Below the pieces are notes generated by a model. It was not told where the DNA came from and did not search any database. It worked only from the letters and a program-made list of their open reading frames with translations. Made by a program: the position numbers and the translations under genes. From the NCBI GenBank assembly GCA_023974075.1, contig CM043792.1, forward strand, positions 15,963,373-16,027,372: 64,000 bases of DNA, in the 5' to 3' direction. This DNA comes from Chaenocephalus aceratus. Its lineage: Eukaryota; Chordata; Actinopteri; Perciformes; Channichthyidae. This document shows positions 44,401 through 52,960 of the stretch, in pieces. The stretch's first letter is position 1; every line of letters starts with the position of its first letter.

Positions 44401-47400
44401 GCACCGTCCATTTCTCCCTCGCTCGCCCCCACGCTCACTCGCACTTTAGCTGTCAGCTGCGGGTGCCAGATAAGCCAACATCCCCCATTTTCATCACTTA
44501 CATCGACCATCGTACAGGCCAAATGAAAAGTGTAACCGGGATGAAAAGGGTGTTACATTTACTTAATTATGAATGTTGTTACATCAAGGCCAAAAATTAG
44601 GATGAGCACCAACGGTCAAAACATTTTTTTTTCTCCCAGAGCTGTCAGCGCAGCGCCTCCACAGATCTGGCGCCCTAGGCGAACGTCTATAACACCAGTG
44701 CGACGGGCTGGCCCTGGTCCCAGGTTACGCTGTAGGAAGTGTAGGTACAACGCTACATTTCCCGCCTCGCCGCAGTCATACAATAGGCTACGGAGAGCGG
44801 CGAGAAACATTTCCTCAGGCATCGAAAAGCGGAACCGAAATTCACATTTCTAAATGATGCCGTTGGAATCGAAATGTTGGAACCAGTTCTCGGTACCCAA
44901 CCCTAGATTTGACGTAGAGCTGTTGAGGCATGGAGAGGTGATATACAGGTGAAGATTGTGGGACGATCGGACCGTGTCCATTGCAGCTACGGCGACATCG
45001 TGTTTTATGGTGAGGGATGCGTTTCCATGGCAACAGCCTATGGTGAGATCTCAGATTTGGCGTAAAGCTATTGAGGCATGGACCGGTGATATACAAGCGA
45101 AGTTTGGGGGGCGATCGGACCGTGTCCATTTGAGTTACAGCGAAATCGTGTTTTATGGCGAGGGATGCGTTTCCATGGAAACGGCATATGATGACACCCC
45201 ATCATTGACGTAGAGCTGTTGAGGGCAGGACGATTAACCATTATCTGAAGTCTGCTGCTCTGAGCATGTCAGTTGGAGTTATGACATCGTCGTGTTCCAT
45301 GACACAGGTGTTTATATTTGAGCTAACGACGTGTCCAGAGATCAAAGGTTTCTATAGTGATCAAATAAATGTGTTTGAACAACACATTTGTAACAGGTTT
45401 GTTAATTGACCAAAAAATATGAACAGTTGGAAGATTGAAAATGGGATTATTATTAGGATTGTTTGTAGGTCATTGAAAAGTAGAATAATTTAGAAAGATG
45501 TGAACATTGAAGTTTCTATTTTACAAAAGCTGACAGTGTAGTGCATCGCTGGTTTTAAAAGTGATTTATAAGAGTCATATTTAAAGATGTGCAATACTTA
45601 AAACGTTTATAAAGATCCTCTGAGTGTGTGTCATTAGTTAGCTGATAAAATGTTAGGGATAAATACCTTGACATATTGACTACAAGAGCTTGAATCAAAC
45701 AAGCAACCTTGTATTTGAAAGATTAACTCACATAGCAACAGTCGCACCTGGTATATAAGTGGTGTGGTTGAGTACTTTAAAGGGTTCATGAATAGAGGGG
45801 ACTTGAATGTGAAATAAGAACAAGAAAATAAAAGTCTAAATGCATGAAAAAGCAGCAGAATATTTGAACTGAAAACTTTAGAACTAAAAGCATACGTCAC
45901 CAATAATGTCTAAAATATGTGGAACATGTTGAAGTCAGTATGAACTCTCCATCAGACGGAAAATAATAGGCTGACACAGTCTGTTAAACTCCAGTGACTA
46001 CGTCATTAGTCTGCTGCTCTAATGAGCTAACGACGTGTCCAGAGATCAAAGGTTTCCACGGTGATCAGTGAGAGGAGAGCATTTTCATTGTTCTGAATGA
46101 GAGATAAACCTGTTACATGTGAACGTTTTGTTGAAGAACCGTAACAGATATCGGTGAAATTTGAAAGCATGAAGCATGTCAAGGAACTTGAGCATCTGAA
46201 GTGTACTTTTTTGTGTACTTTCGGGTCAATAATTTTCGGGTTTTTTATCTTTCAAGCTATGAGATGTTTTCCTACGTTTGTCATGAAAAATTATGTCTCA
46301 GGAATGTAGGGTTTGGGAATTATGGCAGGTTTAAAAGAAAATATGAAGGCAAAATTAAATCTGTCCTCCACTCTAGCTGTGACATCACGCACTCTAAAAT
46401 CTGAAGAAGGCCTCTTTACCAAGGTCTGAACAATGTTTAATATCTCTAAAAGTAAGAATCAGATTTAAATTGTTGTGTTACACGAATACACGAAAGATGT
46501 GTAACATTTTAAAGTTGGAATGAGGTTTCTGAGTGAAAGTATGAAGGAGTAGTTAGCAGTTGAAGTTGCATGAAGGTTGTTGAAGTCTGAAGAGTTTCTC
46601 CATTGACTTCCATGTTAAAAATGTGATGTATTATGGGATGTATCTCTGGAATTATGAAAGTTATGAATGATAAAAGTAATAGCCATCGATTCCCGACCGA
46701 GCTGAACGTTTTGATGTTTGAACAGAGTTTCTGCGATGTTCAATGTGGGAGGAGAAGTTGCGCAAAATAACCCGGCGGAATAATAAAGAATTTTGTGCGT
46801 AGCATAAGAGATAGTTGGAATGCTGTGTCAGCATTCCCACTAAATTAACCTTAGCAATGCTTAAAGTTACCTACCTAATAAAATATCTCTCTAACTTACA
46901 AGGATGACCTTATTTTACCAACCTCAACCAAAAGCGATTTATTCAACAGTATTATCCGACTTAATGCTTAACACTTAATTACCTGTCACTCAATGTGACC
47001 ACGCCCTAATTTATGCATAACTTTAAGGCTTAATATGACTCAAACTAATTATAAATGTTAGTAACTCATAAATAAATGGTCATAAAGAAACATCAAGATG
47101 GATGGGGGGAGAATCAACTCAGTGAACCACAGATGCCAAGGATGTTGGCTGATGAAGAAGATGAAGTAAGCTAGGTAGCCAATATAAGGCTTAGTCATCT
47201 TGCCAAATAGTGAGCCTGTGTTGATCTATGTTAGAACTAGTTTATAAATGGTTCTTAATGATTAATAAAGTGTTTACAACCTAATTAATAACCTAATTAT
47301 AAACCCTTTATGAATCTTTTATAAGGGTAGTCTTATTGTAAAGTGGTACCCATATATTTGTATTGCATTCTCAACTTTGACTATGTACGTGTTATCTTGT

Positions 47401-50400
47401 TTACTTACTTTAAACAATGTGTGTGCAAAGTCCAACTGAACAAAATGTAAGAATGTGAGTTTATAAATAGTACAGTGCTTGGTTAATGATAGTATATAGA
47501 AATATAAAGGATTCAGGATGTATCAAATGCATCAAAGAAGTATATCATATAGGCAGGTAAGAAAACTGTTGTTTTCAGGCACCTGCTCTGTTTCCAACTC
47601 AACCTAACCTGATCAATATTAAATGAATAAATGATTGCAATGACTTGTGGTGTTTCTGCAGTGTTTCAGAACATTTGATCAGTCACACCGACTCACATGG
47701 TCTGCAACCAAGTTGAAATGTGAAACGCAGGGAGGTGTACCGGCAGTGGTTTCCAATCATTTGGAGCAAGGTAATAACAGCATAATACAAAACATCCAGC
47801 ACAATGTTAAACAAAGGTTCATGAATTAATCTCTCTACTTGAATGTACATTATTCATCTTTCAGATCTACTACTTTTAGTAGATAAATGTTTGGTCTGAC
47901 ATGGTGAGCATCAGATTGATGTAGTATGTTAGAGCATCAGTCTTTTTATTGACCCTGCCAAGCAGAATATGTTGTCGGCTAACTGACAGACAACCGTTTG
48001 CATTGCTGCATCCCTCTGTGCACTCCAAGTGTCATTTTAGTTTCATTTGGAATCGCTTTATTCATTACTGAGTCTCACTGAGTCTCACTGCCAACATTCA
48101 CACTGATGCAATCAATTCCTCTCTCAGCCTTCGTCACCACCCTGCTTAAAAATGCCAGTGTTGACCTATGGGTGGGTCTGACCTCAGACTCTAAAGGTCA
48201 TTTCCAGTGGGCCAAGCCAGGCCTGTTGAGCTACACCAACTGGGCTCCTGGAGAGCCCCTCGACAACAGCGGACCACACCACAACAGGACCCCGGTACTC
48301 CCACAACACTCGCATATAAGCACACAAGTTGTGATGTTATCCTCGACCTGTTCATGTTCTGAAAATGTTTCTGTCCTCTCCCAGGGAAACTGTGCGGTGA
48401 TGATTCATGGGAACCCACAGAAGAACACCGGCATGTGGGCCTCCCGAGCCTGTGAGATGGAAAGTAATGGCTTCATCTGTCAAAGGCAACAAGGTATGAT
48501 GGCCACAAATGTTTTCTGCTTTAAAAAAGTGTGGAGAATTTGGACCACAAAGAGAAGTTGACTTGAACCATTCTGTGCAACTTTGTAATTTCTTCAGATT
48601 CAGGTCTGCCCCCAGCCCCGGTCCTTTTCCCTGCCTCCCTGTCAACGCCTGTTGAGCTGGGTGGAGTGACTTACCGGGTTGTGGAGAAGCGTCTGGACTG
48701 GATCGGAGCCCTGCACCTCTGTGAATCTTTGAATGGGACCCTGGCCATGTTGAAGGATCCCTACCAGCAGGCTTACCTCACACTCCTGATCAACAGACTG
48801 CACCGGCCCGCATGGATAGGACTCTACAATTATGGAGTGAGCCTGTTACCTCACCGTGTGTCTGCTTATAATATTAAGACACATGTTAAGACGTTTAGAG
48901 GTACACAGTTGCAAAGTTATTGTCCTGCCTGAGGAGACTGTTTATAGCAACTTGTTTTTTCTCAGGGACGGAAATTCACCTGGCTGGGTGAAGAAGAAGT
49001 GACGTATACAAACTGGAAATATGGGGAACCGCATCAGACAGCTGGATGCGTTCACATGACCACTACTGGGCAGTGGACTATGAATTCCTGTGATGATAAA
49101 CTGGACGCTGCTATCTGTCAAATGAGTGGTGCGTTTGTAATGTAACAAATTAATACAAATCAATTGCAATTTTGCAAAAATGCACAAACCAAATCACCAT
49201 AAAGCCACACACAGTGCTGTTGTTTGAAAACACTTTACCTGTAATTTTCTCTGATAACATGTCCGCATCCGCTAAATATTTGTCCCCCTTTATTACTGAC
49301 TCAAGAAATGCAAAGTTAAAACAAAGGAGTTTTAACAATGAATAGACACACAAATTTGTACTACTTTTTCACCCCCTCCAAACCAATATACAGATCTAAA
49401 CCAACAGTTTACAAGTGCACCCTCAAATAATATCAGCCCTAAACATTATTATGAATTGTGACACTTTTTTACCCATATTACAGCATTTTCTGTCTTATTA
49501 TTTTGCAGTCTAAAAAACGTTTGTTGCATTAACTGTAATTAACTATTTTGTTTTTCTCCTTGCCAGATGACCCTGTGCTGCACGACTGGGTCTTCCCTGG
49601 CCAGTGCCCCCACTCTCTGGGAGAGTGGGCGTGGGTGCCTTTCAGACACAACTGTTATGCCTTTAATCTGCAAAGTCTTAGACTGCAGCAGGATGCACGA
49701 ACATCCTGTAAAAAAGGTAGGAAAGAGTTTCATAAACTCCCTCGCCCGTACAGCTCGTGATCCTGAAAGCCAATTAAGTGCAACACTTCTGACCTTCTGC
49801 ACTGCAGACATAATTGACAAAATGCATCAATATGTCTAAATTTAGAACAGCTATTCACTGAACTGTCTACACCGTTGTTAGACATCCTTACATGATCAAT
49901 TCCATTTTCTCTTTTGTTAATTCTCTGTGTTTTTTTTCCCTTTTCTCTCTTCTAGTGGGAGCTGAACTTCTCTCTATCTTGGACGAGACAGAAAACGGAT
50001 TTGTGTGGGAACACATCCAGAGCTATGCAGAGCAGGCGCATGGAGCTTGGCTAGGCATCAGTGTTAAAGGTCCTGCAATGTTGCATCAGACAGTTACATC
50101 ACCCTCTACAGCTGCGAACTTATTAACCTTCAGATTTTCAAAAGTTGTTTTCATACAAGGTTATTAATTTAAGGCTGCTTTTAAAGATATTTTTTAATTC
50201 TTCTTCCAGATAAGTCAGAAAGTTTTACCTGATCGATTATAATTTAATAGAATAATCATGAAACATCTTAATTAAATACAGGAAACCTAATTAAGACTAA
50301 TGCTCTTGTGTCAAATAAATGTGATAAAGGTAAAATTGATTAATTCTAATTGCATTATTATCTGTTAGTGTAATTGGATAATTAAAGTAAAACACCTTGA

Positions 50401-50542
50401 AATGTGCTTGATAAGCTAATGGGAAGAACTGAATATATTGGCTAAAAATAAATGTCAAGCAGAACAGGATGTAACTAATTATTTTGTCTTAAGATAAAAC
50501 TATTGAAACGGTTCTGCTTGAATGTGTTTGAAACTCCACTGA

Positions 50543-50611
<69 letters not shown>

Positions 50612-52960
50612 CGCGCATGTTCCTACTGCAGGTAGAGGTCTGGTTTGGACCGAGGACACAGAGATGTCCTACACCAATTGGGAGACACATGATGTCGCCT
50701 TCTCTGTTCTATCGCCAAACTCCTGCTTCTGGATCCAGAGCAACAGCGGCCTGTGGAAGCCAGGCTCGTGCAGAAACCGAACACATGGAGTCATCTGCAA
50801 ACGCCCTCGAAGTAAGCACACACTTACAGTATAGCCATGGGGAAGTTATTCTCAGAACCACTATAGTGACCAAATGAAACCATTTTTAAGGTTTCATGAA
50901 TGCTGAAGAAGCTAGAGAAAAATATTGGCTTATCAATTGAAAGAGGTTCACAGACGCGTACATCCCTATTTTGATTGTATTGTTGAAAGAAAATAAGTGA
51001 AAAATGAAGCAGCAACAGAACAAAACACATGTGTGTAAGGTTGCAGAAACAGTGGCACAGGAAAACACACAGGATGTGATAAAGTGCAATTAAAACTAGA
51101 GAATGCAAATGAAGAAATTGTTAGTGGGAATGCTTTATGCTGAAAAGCTGACGCTGAATTGCTATGCTGAAATGTAATGTGTAAGAAGAAAGTGAAGAAT
51201 TTAGATTGAAATGATACATGAACACTGGGGGCTTGAATGTGTGATGAGAGAAGAAAATAAAGTAAAAAGGCTTGGAAAAGCAGCAGAATATTTGAACTGC
51301 AAACTTTGAACTAACTTGATGGCGGATGATCTGTCAACGTTTTGGGCCGTTTGGAGCATTTTCACTGAAGTTATGAGAAAACCGTGTTTCATGGTGAGCA
51401 TTGTGTTGCCATGGCAACGGTATTTTAAGAAATCTCAAAACTGTTCCGTAGATGTCTTCACGGCTGGACTGTTAGCACACATGTGAAGTTTGAGCACTTT
51501 TTGAATATTTTCATAGGAGTTATACATTGCATTAGGAGGTTACATTACTCTCTCTCTTCTCTTGATCGCCCACCTCAATCTTCTATCGCCCTCTCTCTCT
51601 TCTCTTGATCGCCCTTTCTCTCTTCTCTTGATCGCCCTCTCTCTTCTCTCTCTCTTCTCTTGCTCGCCCTCTCAATCTTCTATCGCCCTCTCTCTCTTCT
51701 CTCGATCACCCTCTCTCTCTTCTCTTGATCGCCCTCTCTCTCTCTTCTCTCTCTCTTCTCTTGCTCGCCCTCTCTCTCTTCTCTTCACCCTTTCACTCAA
51801 GCTACGAGATGTTTTCCTACGTTTGTCATGAAAAATGATGTCTCAGGAATGTAGGGTTTGGGAATTATGGCAGTTAAAAAAAAATATGAAGGCAAATTTC
51901 AAGATTTCCTACACTCTAGCTGTAACATCACGCACTCTAGTTAATGTTAAAATCTGAAGAAAGCCTCTTTACCAAGGTCTGAACAATGTTTAATATCTCT
52001 AAAAGTAAGAATCAGATTTAAAAGTTGTGTTACACGAATAATGTCAGAAAGACGTGTAACATTTTAAAGTTGGAATGAGGTTTCTGAGTGAAAGTATGAA
52101 GGAACAGTTAGCAGTTGAAGTTGCATGAAGATTGTTCAAGTCTGAAGATTTTCTCCATTGACTTCAATGGTTAAAAATGTGATGAATTATGGGATGTATC
52201 TCTGGAATTATGAAAGTTATGAATGATAAAAGTAATAGCACTCGATTCCCGACCGAGCTTAACTTTTTGATGTTTGAACGGAGATTCTGCAATGTTCAAT
52301 GCGGGAGGAGAAGACCGGCAAAATAACGGGCGGAATAAAATTAAAGAATTTTGTGCGTAGAAGAACAGATAGTTGGAATGTTGTTAACATCCTACTAAAT
52401 GAATGCCAAATACCAAATCAATCAAGGAAAAAGCATACTCTTTGGGACTCAAAAATATATATATTTTAATAGGTGGGGCTATATAAATACAGTAAAGTGA
52501 TCTAAATCTTTCCACTTCTTCTTAATCATAGATGTATGTTATACCACTCCCACACTAACAACACTAGACTAACAAACTGAAGTGATCCAATTTTACTCAC
52601 TGTCAATTTTACTATTTTCAGGTGCTGAAACCGCAGCTGTCACAAGTAAGTATGTTTACTCGGGGTGAATAATAAATTATTTCACCTGAAAGTGGATTAT
52701 TGAAACTAATCCTGTTTTACATCTTCCACCTCTACCTAGTGGACAGTGACCACCTGCCCACTCTGATTGTTGTCATTGTGACGTCCCTGGTGCTGTTGGT
52801 GCTGATCGTTGGCATTCTCTACTTCTACCGCCGGCGAACTATCGGGTCCCGGGGGTCCTATGAAGGGGCCCGGTACAGCCGCACCAACTCCAACCTTGCT
52901 GAGCAGATAGAGAAGAACATCCTGGTGTCGGACATGGAGCTGAACGAGCAGGCGGAATAG
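20936..52960 (+). CDS. mrc2: C-type mannose receptor 2 (Endo180/uPARAP), 29 coding exons
   Basis: Type I membrane receptor that binds collagen and glycans and recycles through clathrin-coated pits. Exons: 20936-21062, 25998-26401, 29855-30028, 30167-30331, 31101-31214, 31429-31572, 31665-31856, 32312-32466, 32618-32722, 36044-36159, 36247-36395, 37255-37472, 38210-38352, 38460-38553, 38672-38801, 40024-40056, 40183-40349, 40589-40757, 40839-40981, 47662-47770, 48128-48294, 48385-48493, 48598-48836, 48966-49128, 49567-49716, 49956-50069, 50632-50811, 52622-52645, 52740-52960. They sum to 4418 nt, or 4419 with the net missing base, giving 1472 residues (human about 1479). Domain order: signal peptide, cysteine-rich domain, fibronectin type II, eight C-type lectin-like domains, one membrane helix, short tail. 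It differs from MRC1 and PLA2R by its tail and FN2/CTLD1 sequence. One intron is GC-AG. Confidence 0.96.
21063..25997 (+). other. mrc2: mrc2 intron 1
   Basis: Mostly AT-rich with no recognised element. A short AAGTTCTTTATTTGTCAAAC dispersed-repeat tail lies near 22640. The GC-richer island at about 24530-24900 holds a TATA-like motif and is listed separately. Confidence 0.6.
24690..24800 (+). promoter_or_regulatory. Candidate TATA-containing alternative promoter in mrc2 intron 1
   Basis: TATATAAG at 24709-24716, preceded by a SOX-like CCATTGTC at 24692-24699, sits in an island richer in GC than its surroundings. An ATG follows at about 24807. Inference only; no transcript evidence is available. 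Confidence 0.3.
25998..26401 (+). CDS. mrc2: mrc2 exon 2: cysteine-rich (ricin-B-like) domain, frame-broken
   Basis: The peptide runs [72 protein letters not shown]. This is the N-terminal Cys-rich domain of the mannose-receptor family. As printed it changes frame three times: a missing G near 26164, an extra C in the C8 run near 26333-26340, and a missing C near 26379. The flanking splice phases (phase 1 in, phase 1 out) agree only with a corrected length of 405 nt. Confidence 0.88.
26757..27802. mobile_element. Inverted-repeat DNA element in mrc2 intron 2
   Basis: GGGGGTATACTGCGAAGC is mirrored by GCTTCGTAGCATAGGCCCC, 1046 bp apart, with GCCGGCTAA/TTAGCCGG motifs inside both ends. No coding frame; target duplication unclear. 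The rest of intron 26402-29854 holds only a (GT)n/(G)n tract and a short GAATCAGAATCTGAATACCT repeat tail near 29078. Confidence 0.65.
29339..29453. repeat. (GT)n followed by G13
   Basis: Interrupted (GT)n of about 100 bp ends in thirteen consecutive G. It lies about 400 bp upstream of the FN2 exon of mrc2. Confidence 0.95.
29855..30028 (+). CDS. mrc2: mrc2 exon 3: fibronectin type II domain
   Basis: It encodes [20 protein letters not shown], then [20 protein letters not shown], then [14 protein letters not shown]. These are the four cysteines and aromatic residues of an FN2 module, which in this family binds collagen. Bounded by ccag and the donor A|gtgggt, phase 1. Confidence 0.94.
30167..31572 (+). 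CDS. mrc2: mrc2 exons 4-6: C-type lectin-like domain 1
   Basis: Exons 30167-30331, 31101-31214 and 31429-31572. Landmarks: [15 protein letters not shown], the WIGL motif in [51 protein letters not shown] and LPYVCKK. The calcium-site EPN is replaced by QPN. Phase-1 junctions throughout. The 769-bp intron 30332-31100 carries a short ATCAAATCAAATCCAATTTT dispersed-repeat tail near 30885. Confidence 0.95.
31665..32722 (+). CDS. mrc2: mrc2 exons 7-9: C-type lectin-like domain 2 (sugar-binding)
   Basis: Exons 31665-31856, 32312-32466 and 32618-32722. Landmarks: [56 protein letters not shown], then [12 protein letters not shown] plus a W-D-D motif (WND in human) keep the calcium-coordinating residues. 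In human Endo180 this is the domain that binds mannose, fucose and GlcNAc. The last residues (DCKQ) open domain 3. Confidence 0.95.
34566..34764 (-). mobile_element. tRNA-derived SINE with 13-bp target duplication
   Basis: Read on the minus strand it starts GGGGCGGCTGTGGCTCAGTG (A box TGGCTCAGTGG). Box B is GTTCGAGTCCC, and the element ends in the widespread fish tail CTTTGGATAAAGGCGTCTAA...ATGTAATGTAAT. The 13-mer ACCTTCCAATTAC lies at both ends (34553-34565 and 34765-34777), showing target-primed retroposition. It sits in the mrc2 intron 32723-36043; the rest of that intron shows no supported feature. Confidence 0.92.
36044..37472 (+). CDS. mrc2: mrc2 exons 10-12: C-type lectin-like domain 3 and start of domain 4
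   Basis: Exons 36044-36159, 36247-36395 and 37255-37472. Landmarks: [72 protein letters not shown] and KFICRQ. A Pro-rich linker ([12 protein letters not shown]) follows, then domain 4 begins with [16 protein letters not shown]. The donor after AAG is gtgttt, which is weak. Confidence 0.94.
38210..38801 (+). CDS. mrc2: mrc2 exons 13-15: C-type lectin-like domain 4
   Basis: Exons 38210-38352, 38460-38553 and 38672-38801. Landmarks: [78 protein letters not shown] and LDWICKIPR. The 107-bp intron 38353-38459 is largely a GATGAT repeat. Confidence 0.95.
38392..38448. repeat. (GAT)n trinucleotide tract inside a 107-bp intron
   Basis: GATGATGACAATGATGATGA-type repeat takes up over half of the intron between mrc2 exons 13 and 14. 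Confidence 0.9.
38864..39238. mobile_element. Short inverted-repeat element (MITE)
   Basis: TTAAAGGTGGGGTAGGTAAG at the left is mirrored by CTTACATACCCTACCTTTAA at the right, 375 bp in all, without coding potential. This is a high-copy teleost repeat type. It lies in the mrc2 intron 38802-40023; the remainder of that intron (39239-40023) holds nothing I can name. Confidence 0.75.
40024..40056 (+). CDS. mrc2: mrc2 exon 16: 33-bp linker microexon
   Basis: It encodes [12 protein letters not shown] between CTLD4 and CTLD5, with acceptor tttcag and donor G|gtcagt, phase 1 on both sides, so it can be skipped without shifting frame. The acidic linker corresponds to a similarly poorly conserved segment in human. 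Confidence 0.8.
40183..40981 (+). CDS. mrc2: mrc2 exons 17-19: C-type lectin-like domain 5 and start of domain 6
   Basis: Exons 40183-40349, 40589-40757 and 40839-40981. Landmarks: [81 protein letters not shown], then [12 protein letters not shown] of domain 6. The first intron begins GC rather than GT. The third exon has a CAGCAG acceptor, so it may start at 40839 or 40842. Confidence 0.92.
41755..42250 (-). pseudogene. Merlin/IS1595-type transposase fragment
   Basis: Minus-strand blocks: [20 protein letters not shown] (first catalytic Asp region), [11 protein letters not shown] (SD-x-W-x-AY motif), [20 protein letters not shown] (third catalytic block) and [14 protein letters not shown]. 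This is the ISXO2-like/DDE_Tnp_IS1595 pattern used by eukaryotic Merlin transposons. An in-frame TAA at 42031-42033 separates the second and third blocks, and the N-terminus is not visible. Non-functional as printed. Confidence 0.75.
42811..46842. repeat. Unclassified dispersed repeat, long copy
   Basis: Inverted ends TAGTGGGAATGCT and AGCATTCCCACTA bound a copy that shares most of its left and right parts with 51093-52397. The centre contains imperfect tandem units of about 148 bp (starts near 43350, 43495/44906, 45054 and 45204) with TGACGTAGAGCTGTTGAGG and GTTTCCATGG cores. A hAT is nested within one unit. Confidence 0.7.
43503..44905. mobile_element. Non-autonomous hAT element nested in the tandem repeat
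   Basis: Termini TAGGGTTGGGTATCG and CGGTACCCAACCCTA are inverted repeats. The perfect 8-bp duplication GATTTGAC lies at 43495-43502 and 44906-44913. The interior shares AAACGTTTGAGACCCACTGA and the CAGCTAGCACCAGATGCTAA module with the hATs at 4634 and 19629. Confidence 0.9.
47662..48493 (+). CDS. mrc2: mrc2 exons 20-22: C-type lectin-like domain 6
   Basis: Exons 47662-47770, 48128-48294 and 48385-48493. Landmarks: [74 protein letters not shown] and NGFICQR. The 90-bp intron 48295-48384 is open and in frame. Confidence 0.94.
48598..49128 (+). CDS. mrc2: mrc2 exons 23-24: C-type lectin-like domain 7
   Basis: Exons 48598-48836 and 48966-49128. Landmarks: a Pro-rich linker, then [59 protein letters not shown] and DAAICQMS. 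Confidence 0.94.
49567..50811 (+). CDS. mrc2: mrc2 exons 25-27: C-type lectin-like domain 8
   Basis: Exons 49567-49716, 49956-50069 and 50632-50811. Landmarks: [78 protein letters not shown] and GVICKRP. The last acceptor follows a (GT)n(GC)n tract. Confidence 0.95.
50543..50616. repeat. (GT)n followed by (GC)n next to an mrc2 splice acceptor
   Basis: About 30 GT units run into about 7 GC units and stop 15 bases before the acceptor of exon 50632-50811. Alternating purine-pyrimidine of this kind can adopt Z-DNA. Confidence 0.95.
51093..52397. repeat. Unclassified dispersed repeat, short copy
   Basis: It shares AAACTAGAGAATGCA and the following 300 bp, plus the right-hand 600 bp (CGAGATGTTTTCCTACGTTT onward), with 42811-46842 in the same orientation. 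Its centre is replaced by a CT-rich minisatellite. It lies in mrc2 intron 50812-52621. Confidence 0.8.
51545..51795. repeat. CT-rich minisatellite (CTCTCTTCTCTTGATCGCC units)
   Basis: About 250 bp of imperfect tandem copies of a 20-35 bp unit, each ending in GATCGCCC, TATCGCCC or GCTCGCCC. It occupies the centre of the short dispersed repeat. Confidence 0.9.
52622..52960 (+). CDS. mrc2: mrc2 exons 28-29: stalk, transmembrane helix, cytoplasmic tail
   Basis: Exons 52622-52645 (24 bp, stalk SAETAAVT) and 52740-52960. The helix [20 protein letters not shown] is followed by basic YRRR and a tail containing [10 protein letters not shown] and [14 protein letters not shown]. The Leu-Val pair in ILVSD matches the human endocytosis signal, and the tail tyrosine is kept. 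Stop TAG 52958-52960. Confidence 0.96.

Larger units (their letters stand above)
41064..47350. mobile_element. 6.3 kb element with about 300-bp terminal inverted repeats
   Basis: GGTACCACTTTACAATAAGA at the left is mirrored at the right end 47350. Inverted similarity continues for about 300 bp (41064-41380 against 47050-47350), including the segment around TTGCCAAATAGTGAGCC. It fills most of mrc2 intron 40982-47661. Its interior holds a Merlin/IS1595-like transposase relic on the minus strand and, nested, an unclassified repeat at 42811-46842. Flanking target duplications are not evident. Confidence 0.75.

Noticed and set aside
43350..45350. CRISPR-like or satellite array
   Set aside because: The roughly 148-bp imperfect units are contiguous, without spacers, and lie inside a eukaryotic dispersed repeat.
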